Of a DNA stretch of 34,242 bases, positions 16,302 to 22,585 are shown piece by piece. Source of the DNA: an uncultured Desulfuromonadales bacterium (lineage in GTDB: Bacteria > Desulfobacterota > Desulfuromonadia > Desulfuromonadales > Geopsychrobacteraceae). How positions within the stretch are numbered: position 1 is the first letter of the stretch; each line of letters begins with the position of its first letter. The DNA is taken from assembly GCA_945787295.1 (NCBI GenBank), contig CALZHQ010000016.1, forward strand, positions 1 to 34,242, read 5' to 3'. Position numbers and translations under genes: made by a program. Under the pieces are notes generated by a model that did no database searches, was not told the DNA's origin, and worked only from the letters and a program-made list of their open reading frames with translations.

Positions 16302-16832
16302 GTGAATCCATTCTGGAGTAACATTTTCCGTGGCTACGGCTACGAAGAAACCCTGGCCTATTTTCTCGGCACCGTGCCGATTTTCAGCAAACTGAAAAAA
16401 CGTGAACTCAGTTTTCTTGAAACCATTGTCCATGTCCGCAATTACAAAGCTGACGAAATCGTCTTCGAAGAGGGAGATATCGGCTCCGGCATGTATGCCA
16501 TCCGCAGCGGGCAGGTGCAGATCTACACCCGCGATGAGTACGGTCGGGAAACCGAACAGGCCACCCTCGAACCTGGGGATTTCTTCGGCGAAGTCGCACT
16601 GACCGCATCCCGGCCGCGGATCGCCTCCGCCCGCACCACGGAAACTACAGTGCTGGTCGGACTGTTCCGTTCCGACATGCTCGAAGCAGTCCGCAAACAC
16701 CCGGCCATCTCAGCCAAAATCCTTCTCGGCCTGACCCGGGTCATCAGTGACCGGCTGCATCAGACCCACCTGCTGCTGAATGAAGTGAAACGCCAGCAAG
16801 CCGGCAGCGAACGGGAGCAGCCTCAGTCATGA
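16302..16832 (+). CDS. cyclic nucleotide-binding domain protein without HTH
   Basis: About 176 residues carrying one CRP/CAP-type cyclic-nucleotide-binding beta-roll: FSKLKKRELSFLETIV, IVFEEGDIGSGMYAIRSGQVQIY, and the phosphate-binding-cassette-like segment LEPGDFFGEVALTASRPRIASARTTE. A C-terminal helical stretch (LLGLTRVISDRLHQTHLLLNEV) ends without a DNA-binding helix-turn-helix, so it is not a full CRP-type regulator. GTG 16302 is preferred over ATG 16278 because AGAGGG sits six bases before it. Its stop overlaps the next start (ATGA), so it is translationally coupled to the PerM-type permease and may regulate it. Which nucleotide binds, if any, cannot be read. Confidence 0.88.
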   Translation: MNPFWSNIFRGYGYEETLAYFLGTVPIFSKLKKRELSFLETIVHVRNYKADEIVFEEGDIGSGMYAIRSGQVQIYTRDEYGRETEQATLEPGDFFGEVALTASRPRIASARTTETTVLVGLFRSDMLEAVRKHPAISAKILLGLTRVISDRLHQTHLLLNEVKRQQAGSEREQPQS

Positions 16833-17953
16833 CCGAACCCGGCGGTTTCAGCCGCGCCCAAGTGGTCCTGTTGTATCTGGTCCTGACCGCCGCAATCGCC
16901 TCGGGAATTGCCATCTTCTCCTCGGCATCTACCGTTACCGGCATGCTGCGGACCGCCACCGATGGCTTGTTTCTACCGATCCTGCTGTCACTGATCGTTG
17001 CCTTTGTGCTCGACCCGGCCGTGCAGTTTTTCGAAAAGGAAAAAATCGGTCGCACCAGCAGTATCTTTATTGTCTACTTTCTCGTCTCGATCCTGCTGCT
17101 GACTTTATTTCTCATCATCGGCCCCCCCAATTGGGAAGGGATGATGCAGGCTCTCAAGGCCGATTTCCCCCGCTATTTCGGGCGGGCCATCGACTACTTC
17201 AATGTTCAACTCAGCACCATCCATACCCATCTTCCCTTTATCAAAGACTATGACTTTGTTGATAAACTACGCCATTCAGCCGAAGGGCTGGTCGGCCTGA
17301 TCCTGGCCCAGACACCGAAATCGGCCATGCGCATCGGCAGCCTGTTCCTGCTGGTGCCGCTGTTTTCGTTCTTCTTTCTGCGCGACAGTCGCCGCATTCT
17401 GCGTGGGATGATTGCCTTCACTCCCAATCGTTATTTTGAAATGGTGCTCGACATTTACGATCATGTCAGTTGGCAGCTGGCGCATTTTATCCGGGGGCGG
17501 ATACTCGAAGCTTTGATCATCGGCATCGTAGTCTGGATGGGACTGTCGCTGACCGACATCCGCTATGCTCCGATCCTCGGGGTGATTGCCGGAGTGACCA
17601 ACCTGGTCCCCTATATCGGTCCGATTGTCGGCATGATCCCTGGTCTGATCATCGCCCTGGTCGACCTGGGAATGGGAGGCCAATTCTGGTGGATCCTTTG
17701 CGTTTACCTGCTGATTGCGCAGATCATACTCGATAATTTTATTCTCATTCCGATCCTCATTTCGCGGGTTTCCAATCTCCACCCGTTGCTGGTGATCCTG
17801 GCGATTGTCATGGGGGGCAAGCTCTACGGTGTGCTGGGAATGATTATCGGGGTGCCGATCGCCAGCATCATCAATATCATCATTCTCGAAATCCGCCAGT
17901 ACCGGAAGTCTTTCAGCCCACATATCCGGATCGTCAGCAGACGAGAAGAGTAA
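16829..17953 (+). CDS. AI-2E family transporter (PerM/TqsA-like)
   Basis: A 374-residue polytopic membrane protein of the AI-2 exporter superfamily. Hydrophobic segments pair near the N-terminus (about 10-30 and 45-62), then one at about 72-95, a soluble stretch at about 95-160, and a cluster of helices from about 165 to the C-terminus. The family signature is clear in ILGVIAGVTNLVPYIGPIVGMIPG and in LHPLLVILAIVMGGKLYGVLGMIIGVPIA. Members export autoinducer-2 or act as Na+/H+ antiporters; the substrate here is not known. ATG overlaps the upstream stop by four bases. The C-terminal tail is basic (IRIVSRREE). Confidence 0.93.
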   Translation: MTEPGGFSRAQVVLLYLVLTAAIASGIAIFSSASTVTGMLRTATDGLFLPILLSLIVAFVLDPAVQFFEKEKIGRTSSIFIVYFLVSILLLTLFLIIGPPNWEGMMQALKADFPRYFGRAIDYFNVQLSTIHTHLPFIKDYDFVDKLRHSAEGLVGLILAQTPKSAMRIGSLFLLVPLFSFFFLRDSRRILRGMIAFTPNRYFEMVLDIYDHVSWQLAHFIRGRILEALIIGIVVWMGLSLTDIRYAPILGVIAGVTNLVPYIGPIVGMIPGLIIALVDLGMGGQFWWILCVYLLIAQIILDNFILIPILISRVSNLHPLLVILAIVMGGKLYGVLGMIIGVPIASIINIIILEIRQYRKSFSPHIRIVSRREE

Positions 17954-17960
17954 GCTGACG

Positions 17961-18761
17961 ATGATCGAGCAACAGCTTCTCCAGCAGGTTATCGACCTGG
18001 TTTACCGGACCGGCCACTATCAGCTGAGCCGGTTCCGTACTCTGCCACCCGGCGGCGGCGAAGAGAAAGTCGCCCGAGAGTTTGTTTCCGAGGTCGATCT
18101 GCAGTCTGAACAGATGCTGATTGAGGGCTTACAAAAGCTGTTGCCCGAGGCCGGTTTTTTCGGCGAGGAGACCGGCACCAGCGGCAACATAAATCTACGC
18201 TGGGTTATCGATCCCCTCGATGGCACCACCAATTACCTGAGTGGGTTGGAACAGTTCTGCATCTCTGTTGCCTTGGAAATTGACGGTCGGAGCGAACTTG
18301 GTGTCGTTATACGACCGGCCTCAGCTGAATGCTTTAGTGCCCGGCGCGGCCACGGCTTGCAGCACAACGGGCAACTCTGCCCTGCCGTTGTTGACACACC
18401 ACTCAAACGGGCATTGATCGGTACCGGTTTTCCTTATCGTTCCAAAGATCTGGCCAAACACTTTTTCCCCTGTGCTGAGCAGGTTCTCTACGCCAGCCGG
18501 GGGATCCGCCGCTTTGGCGCTGCAGCTCTCGACCTCTGTTATGTGGCCAGCGGCTCTCTGCAGGGGTTCTGGGAAAGTGACCTGCAACCCTACGATGTCG
18601 CTGCCGGGCTGCTGTTTCTGGATGAAACCGGCTGTCGATGCAGCAACCAGAGCGGGACCCCGTACTCCCCCTATCAGGACCGGTTACTGGTTTGTGGGGT
18701 TCCTGCCGTTTACCAGGAGCTGCTCCCCCTCATCGCCGAGCACTATCCAGCTCCCCTTTGA
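17961..18761 (+). CDS. inositol monophosphatase family protein (SuhB-like)
   Basis: A 266-residue Mg-dependent, Li-sensitive-type phosphatase. The metal-binding motifs are intact: FFGEETG (Glu69/70), WVIDPLDGTTNYL (Asp84, Asp87) and WESDLQPYDVAAG near the C-terminus. This family dephosphorylates inositol phosphates, fructose-1,6-bisphosphate, histidinol phosphate or PAP; the sequence alone does not separate these, though the general form is like SuhB. The ATG lies 7 bases after the PerM stop, so it is the third gene of the cNMP-permease-phosphatase operon. No terminator is obvious after it. Confidence 0.93.
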   Translation: MIEQQLLQQVIDLVYRTGHYQLSRFRTLPPGGGEEKVAREFVSEVDLQSEQMLIEGLQKLLPEAGFFGEETGTSGNINLRWVIDPLDGTTNYLSGLEQFCISVALEIDGRSELGVVIRPASAECFSARRGHGLQHNGQLCPAVVDTPLKRALIGTGFPYRSKDLAKHFFPCAEQVLYASRGIRRFGAAALDLCYVASGSLQGFWESDLQPYDVAAGLLFLDETGCRCSNQSGTPYSPYQDRLLVCGVPAVYQELLPLIAEHYPAPL

Positions 18762-18968
18762 CATCAGCGTCTCCACTCAAGCCAACAACTCATTCAGCTG
18801 CCATAACTGCAAGATATCGTTTGCAGATCCTTCAGCAACCGGGAAATCTGTGTCCAAAGAGCAAATTTCCCAATTGTTTTCGACTACTTATTAATCAGCA
18901 CCATTTTTCCATCGTTTTCCACCCCCAATCCTAAGTAAAACTTTTTTAAATTTTTTTCATATAACGTC
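18762..18968. other. non-coding stretch with no recognised element
   Basis: This is the first part of the 347-base gap between the phosphatase and the redox-sensor operon. It becomes strongly A/T-rich towards the promoter at 18969. I see no tRNA, riboswitch core, strong hairpin or believable small gene in it. Confidence 0.5.
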
Positions 18969-18996
18969 TTGAAAAATTATTAGAACTCTTTATACT
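18969..18996 (+). promoter_or_regulatory. sigma-70 promoter of the redox-sensor operon
   Basis: TTGAAA and TATACT with a 16-base spacer, preceded by an A/T-rich tract resembling an UP element. The leader to the ATG at 19109 would be about 105 bases, longer than usual, leaving room for control; I could not recognise a known riboswitch there. Confidence 0.7.
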
Positions 18997-19108
18997 CATG
19001 ACATTATCAGATCCTTAGGGGGACTTAACACGATCTATATTCCCGGGCTACTTTGTGGTTTTCAAATGGACCTCAGAAAATTGCCCCGTGAACTTAAAGG
19101 AGAAACAA

Positions 19109-19477
19109 ATGGCCAAGATCCTCATTGCTGAAGACAGTGAAACTGAGCTCGCTTATCTGCAGGAAGTCCTCAGTTCGACTCCACACGAAGTCGTCACGAC
19201 CCGTGACGGTCTGGCTGCAGAAGCAACGGCCCGCCAGGGGGGATTCGATCTGATTATCCTCGACGTCATCATGCCAGAGAAGAATGGCTTCCAGGTCTGT
19301 CGTTCACTTAAAACCGACCCGAATTACAAACAAACCCCGATTATCCTGTTGACCTCGAAATCGGAAGCAAGTGACAAGTTCTGGGGCAAAAAACAGGGAG
19401 CTGATGCCTACATCACCAAGCCCTACGAACCGATGGAACTCTTGCTGGAGATGAAAAAGCAGTTGGGAGGTGCTTGA
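19109..19477 (+). CDS. single-domain response regulator (PilH/PilG-like)
   Basis: A 122-residue CheY-like receiver with AEDSETE (acidic pair Glu-Asp), phosphoacceptor Asp in LIILDVIMPEKNGFQVCR, IILLTSKSE and YITKPYEP. The motif PEKNGFQVCRxLK is like the PilH/PilG regulators of twitching-type chemosensory systems. ATG 19109 has AAAGGAG at good spacing; the frame is open further upstream but without a ribosome binding site. It is the first gene of a four-gene operon and its stop overlaps the next ATG (TGATG). No histidine kinase is encoded in the operon, so the phosphodonor must come from elsewhere. Confidence 0.93.
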   Translation: MAKILIAEDSETELAYLQEVLSSTPHEVVTTRDGLAAEATARQGGFDLIILDVIMPEKNGFQVCRSLKTDPNYKQTPIILLTSKSEASDKFWGKKQGADAYITKPYEPMELLLEMKKQLGGA

Positions 19478-20058
19478 TGACCCTGATGGAGGCATTAAGT
19501 GAGCATCTCGTTAAGGGACAACAAGGGCAACTGGTTATCAAGTTTAATGGTGACGTGCATCTCTGCAAAATTTTAGTCGAAGATGGACAGGCGGTGCACA
19601 TATCTCATGGACGACTTGCTCCTGAACTGGTCATCGAAACTCTCGGCAGCAAAACGGTGGAATGGACAAACTTTATTGCTGGCTACCCGGTCCGTAAAAA
19701 AGTCAATTTTCCGCTGCACGAAAAATTGCTGGCGGCCGTGGGTGAGCGAACGGCAATCCCCGTAGCGCCCGCGACATCGTCCCCAGAACCAAAACAGGAG
19801 CCTGTGGCAACGCCAGCGGCAACGCCAGCCCCCGATGGCCCGACGGTTGCTGCAGAAAAAGTGGCTGAGGTTGTCGAAACGTTTATCGAACTGATCGGTC
19901 CGCTGGGAACGATTCTCGCCGAGCAAGCGGCCTCAGCTGTCAATCACACCAACGGGGCTCCTATGCCGGTATCGAGCTACAACGGTTTCATTCTGGCGTT
20001 GGCCAAAGAAGTCCCGGACGATGACCGCAACGCGTTTCTTGAACGATACAAGAACTAA
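19477..20058 (+). CDS. DUF4388/PatA-like domain protein
   Basis: The 193-residue product has an N-terminal domain (1-85; LVIKFNGDVHLCKILVEDGQAVHISHGRL, then TVEWTNFIAGYPVRKKV) resembling the DUF4388/PatA-type domain often coupled to response regulators in gliding and two-component systems. A Pro/Ala-rich linker (about 95-125) joins a C-terminal helical domain (VVETFIELIGPLGTILAEQA, then VPDDDRNAFLERYKN) that I cannot name with certainty. ATG 19477 overlaps the regulator stop and has GGGAGG six bases upstream, giving tight coupling. It is probably the cytoplasmic partner of the regulator. The domain assignment is by pattern and not certain. Confidence 0.8.
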   Translation: MTLMEALSEHLVKGQQGQLVIKFNGDVHLCKILVEDGQAVHISHGRLAPELVIETLGSKTVEWTNFIAGYPVRKKVNFPLHEKLLAAVGERTAIPVAPATSSPEPKQEPVATPAATPAPDGPTVAAEKVAEVVETFIELIGPLGTILAEQAASAVNHTNGAPMPVSSYNGFILALAKEVPDDDRNAFLERYKN

Positions 20059-20091
20059 TCACTATTCCATCGGCATAGGTAGGAGCTTAAG

Positions 20092-20970
20092 ATGTTAAAA
20101 AATATGAGTATTCGCAAGAGGATCCTGATTATTCTTGCTCTCGTTTATGTTTTCTCGCTGGTGGGGGTTCTAGGAACCGGTTATTACCTGCTCGCCGAAG
20201 ATACCAAGCGTGAATCGGCCGAAAAAGCCGAGCTGTTTGTCTCATCGATGAACGCCAACCAAAAGTATATGGCCAAGTTTGTCCGCCCTGACCTGGCTGA
20301 ACTGACCGACGATGAGTATTTTCCGGAAGCCTCAGTTGGTGCGGTGATGATGGCAAAAACCGCTAAGATCCTGCAAAAGGAGTACCCTGAATACATCCTC
20401 AAAATCAGCTCGCCCAACCCCCTCAATCAGGACAACCTTTCGACACCATTTGAACAAAAACTGATTGCCGGTTTTGACAATGGAGACTACGACGAGTGGG
20501 AAGGGTTTACCGAAATGAACGGCGAAAGCTTTTACGCCTCAGCGATTCCGATCGAAGCGCGCAAAGGTTGCATCTGGTGTCACGACACACCGGAAGTCGC
20601 TCATCCTGACATGGTCGATGAATATGGAACCAATTCCGGTTATGGCTATACTGAGGGGGACATAGTCGGCACACGGATTGTCTATGTTTCTGCCCAAAAA
20701 GCCAAACAACTGACCTGGAAAAAACTGGGTGGTCTTGGCTCAGCGGTATCGATTCTGTTCTTCTTCGCCCTGCTGATCATCGACCGTATCATCATCCGCA
20801 GCGTCGTCGTACCGATCGAGAACATTGTTGATGTCGCCGGAGACATCAGTCGCGGCAAAATGGACCGCTCATTTGACGTTGATACCAACGACGAAATCAA
20901 GTCGCTGGCGGATGCCTTTAACCGGATGAAGGTTTCGCTGGAAAAAGCGATGGATATTCTCAGGAAGTAA
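20092..20970 (+). CDS. membrane heme sensor: Tll0287-like (DUF3365) domain plus HAMP, no output domain
   Basis: The 292-residue protein has TM1 at about 9-33, a periplasmic Tll0287-like/DUF3365 domain (about 40-205) with a c-type heme motif CIWCH at 160-164, TM2 at about 212-232 and a HAMP domain to about 285. The protein ends right after HAMP, with no kinase, methyl-accepting or cyclase module. The heme probably senses redox state or a diatomic gas, and the signal must pass to another protein, presumably the regulator or the DUF4388-like protein encoded just upstream. AGGAGC precedes the ATG, 33 bases after the previous stop. The 29-base gap to the cytochrome c gene suggests an electron donor pair. 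Confidence 0.9.
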   Translation: MLKNMSIRKRILIILALVYVFSLVGVLGTGYYLLAEDTKRESAEKAELFVSSMNANQKYMAKFVRPDLAELTDDEYFPEASVGAVMMAKTAKILQKEYPEYILKISSPNPLNQDNLSTPFEQKLIAGFDNGDYDEWEGFTEMNGESFYASAIPIEARKGCIWCHDTPEVAHPDMVDEYGTNSGYGYTEGDIVGTRIVYVSAQKAKQLTWKKLGGLGSAVSILFFFALLIIDRIIIRSVVVPIENIVDVAGDISRGKMDRSFDVDTNDEIKSLADAFNRMKVSLEKAMDILRK

Positions 20971-20999
20971 GCTGTTTACAAAATGCAGAAGGAGTTGCT

Positions 21000-21317
21000 A
21001 TGAAGCGCACAATCTCATTACTAATGATCGTTGCCATGGTATTGGCTGTAGCCAGTGTTTCTTATGCTGCCAGTGCCCGACGGGGGAAAAGGGTATTTTC
21101 GAAAGTCTGTAAAGAATGCCATGTCAGAGGCAGTGACGCCGGCAAATTGAAGCCATCAGAAAAAACCATGGCCCAATGGAAACGATTCATCAAGAAGAAC
21201 GACCATAAGGGCGGAGCTGCAATTCTTGAGAGTTTGTCCGATAAAGACAAAAGAAATCTGCAAAAATTCCTATTAGATTATGCCCTTGACGCGGACACAA
21301 TCGAAACCTGCGGCTAA
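21000..21317 (+). CDS. small periplasmic monoheme cytochrome c
   Basis: A 105-residue precursor with a typical signal peptide (MKRTISLLMIVAMVLAVASV, cleavage probably after SYA at 23) and one CxxCH heme motif, CKECH, at 37-41. The mature part is about 82 residues with possible axial ligand Met54 in SEKTMAQW and helices typical of class I cytochromes (DKDKRNLQKFLLDYA); the lone Cys near the C-terminus (ETCG) is unusual. GAAGGAG precedes the ATG. It is the last gene of the redox-sensor operon before a strong terminator, so it likely delivers electrons to, or reports to, the heme sensor encoded before it. Confidence 0.93.
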   Translation: MKRTISLLMIVAMVLAVASVSYAASARRGKRVFSKVCKECHVRGSDAGKLKPSEKTMAQWKRFIKKNDHKGGAAILESLSDKDKRNLQKFLLDYALDADTIETCG

Positions 21318-21341
21318 CCGCTGCGCCATATAAAACCTTTT

Positions 21342-21379
21342 AAAATGGGGTTGCTGAAATTCAGCAACCCCATTTTTTT
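21342..21379 (+). terminator. Rho-independent terminator of the redox-sensor operon
   Basis: A perfect 16-bp stem (AAAATGGGGTTGCTGA, 21342-21357, with 21361-21376), a 3-base loop, and seven T residues. The stem is symmetric enough to work in both directions. Confidence 0.93.
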
Positions 21380-21548
21380 ATTCCGCTAAAGAGTCGCTTT
21401 CAGTTCAATTGGGCCCAAGATCCAGCGGGCCCGGGAGCAGACGGAAGACATATCCTACCATCACAAGTGAATCATGTTTACGAATCTGCTATGCTATGGT
21501 CGAGAAAATAAAGACCTTGGCTCTTTTTCGTCAGGAAAAAACTTGAGC

Positions 21549-22379
21549 ATGAAATTTGCGATCAACTTACTGAAAATGTCCATGTATTTTTTCTTGGTTC
21601 AGTTGTTTTGCTCACTGACCGTGCTTGCTGCTGAAGATTTGGGGCGCGTGACCGGGAGTATCGATTGTCGTGAGATTCCCGGTTGTCGCGGAATAGCGGT
21701 GCTTTGGCAGAAAGATGCTGGAGTGGTTCCCGATCCACGCAGTTTTACGGTTCCTCCAGGAGTTGTTTCGCCGCTGCAAAGTGACGGTGCCTTTGTGCTA
21801 GAGGCGCCGCCGGGGGATTATTATGTTGGTGCGTTCTTGCGCAAATCGCCCGGGCCGTTGATGGGGCCACCCAGAATCGGCGATCTTATCTACCTGACCC
21901 CGAATCCCGCCGGTGAAGCTCAGGAGGCTACTGTGGTAGCCGGAAAAACGACAGATACCGGAAATCATCGTGAAGCCTGGTCTTTCAACGGAATGACTGA
22001 CCCGGCAGAAACCGGAGTCAGTGGCCAGATACTCGATATGCAATCACAGCCGGTGGCAGGGTTGCTGGTATTTGCCTTCGCCGATGCCGACCTTTCATCC
22101 TCGCCGCAAGGAGTTTCAACCCGTACTGATGCGGATGGACAATTTGTTCTGCCGCTGGCAAAGCCTGGTGTCGTCTATTTGAGAGTACGGAAAAGCTATC
22201 GCGGCGGCCAACCGATGCCGGGCGATTTTGTAGGAGTTTTCGGTGGGGCGGTGCCAAAAACCCTGTCGGTTACCGAGGGCAGGATGATTAACGACGTGCG
22301 CATTCAGGTGCTGCAGATACCGGATCTGATGAAAAGGAAGGATGCTGCTGGCACCTCGCGACCAAAGTTCCGCAACTGA
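21549..22379 (+). CDS. secreted protein with carboxypeptidase-regulatory-like beta-sandwich domains
   Basis: About 276 residues starting with a signal peptide (MKFAINLLKMSMYFFLVQLF, cleavage near VLA-A). Two beta-sandwich segments follow: a first with PPGVVSPLQSDGAFVLEAPPGDYYVGAFLRK, and a second of carboxypeptidase-regulatory-like type (GVSGQILDMQSQPVAGLLVF, TRTDADGQFVLPLAKPGVVYLRV). Such domains occur in cell-surface proteins; no enzyme motif is visible. The frame is open back to 21474, but ATG 21549 starts the signal peptide and has an AGGA 12 bases upstream. The gene converges on the giant cytochrome and the two share a bidirectional terminator. The function is unknown; a surface or cytochrome-associated role is a guess. 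Confidence 0.8.
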   Translation: MKFAINLLKMSMYFFLVQLFCSLTVLAAEDLGRVTGSIDCREIPGCRGIAVLWQKDAGVVPDPRSFTVPPGVVSPLQSDGAFVLEAPPGDYYVGAFLRKSPGPLMGPPRIGDLIYLTPNPAGEAQEATVVAGKTTDTGNHREAWSFNGMTDPAETGVSGQILDMQSQPVAGLLVFAFADADLSSSPQGVSTRTDADGQFVLPLAKPGVVYLRVRKSYRGGQPMPGDFVGVFGGAVPKTLSVTEGRMINDVRIQVLQIPDLMKRKDAAGTSRPKFRN

Positions 22380-22454
22380 TCGAGTAACTGCCGCTATTAG
22401 AAGCACTGCGGAAGCAGAGGAGACATGTAAAGATTAGTGTGCTTGTTTACTTAC

Positions 22455-22496
22455 AAAAGGAAAGGGCCGGGATGCTTTCCCCGGCCCTTTCCTTTT
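22455..22496. terminator. bidirectional terminator between the secreted protein and the cytochrome/peptide operon
   Basis: A perfect 17-bp stem (AAAAGGAAAGGGCCGGG, 22455-22471, with 22480-22496) and an 8-base loop. It has A-runs on one side and T-runs on the other, so it should stop transcription from both strands. On the minus strand it begins 3 bases after the stop of the 18-codon peptide gene. Confidence 0.92.
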
Positions 22497-22499
22497 GGC

Positions 22500-22556
22500 T
22501 TAGCAGGGATGGACGTTGCTGCTCCCTACCACTTTCGGTTTCATGTACTTCTTCAT
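22500..22556 (-). CDS. 18-residue peptide ending in His-Pro-Cys, encoded directly after the multiheme cytochrome
   Basis: The minus strand reads ATG at 22556 to TAA at 22502-22500 and encodes MKKYMKPKVVGSSNVHPC. A full AAGGAGG (22569-22563) lies six bases before the ATG, as good as any ribosome binding site in the window. It follows the cytochrome stop by 29 bases and is closed by a 17-bp-stem terminator, so the transcript seems built to include it. The peptide has no signal sequence. It has a YxxP motif (Tyr4, Pro7), of the kind bound by RiPP recognition elements in some modified-peptide leaders, and a C-terminal Cys. A modified-peptide precursor is possible (inference); a regulatory or leader role is the alternative. 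No modifying enzyme is in the window. Confidence 0.66.
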   Translation of the reverse strand: MKKYMKPKVVGSSNVHPC

Positions 22557-22585
22557 CAGATTCCTCCTTGTTGGGGTTCTATAGC

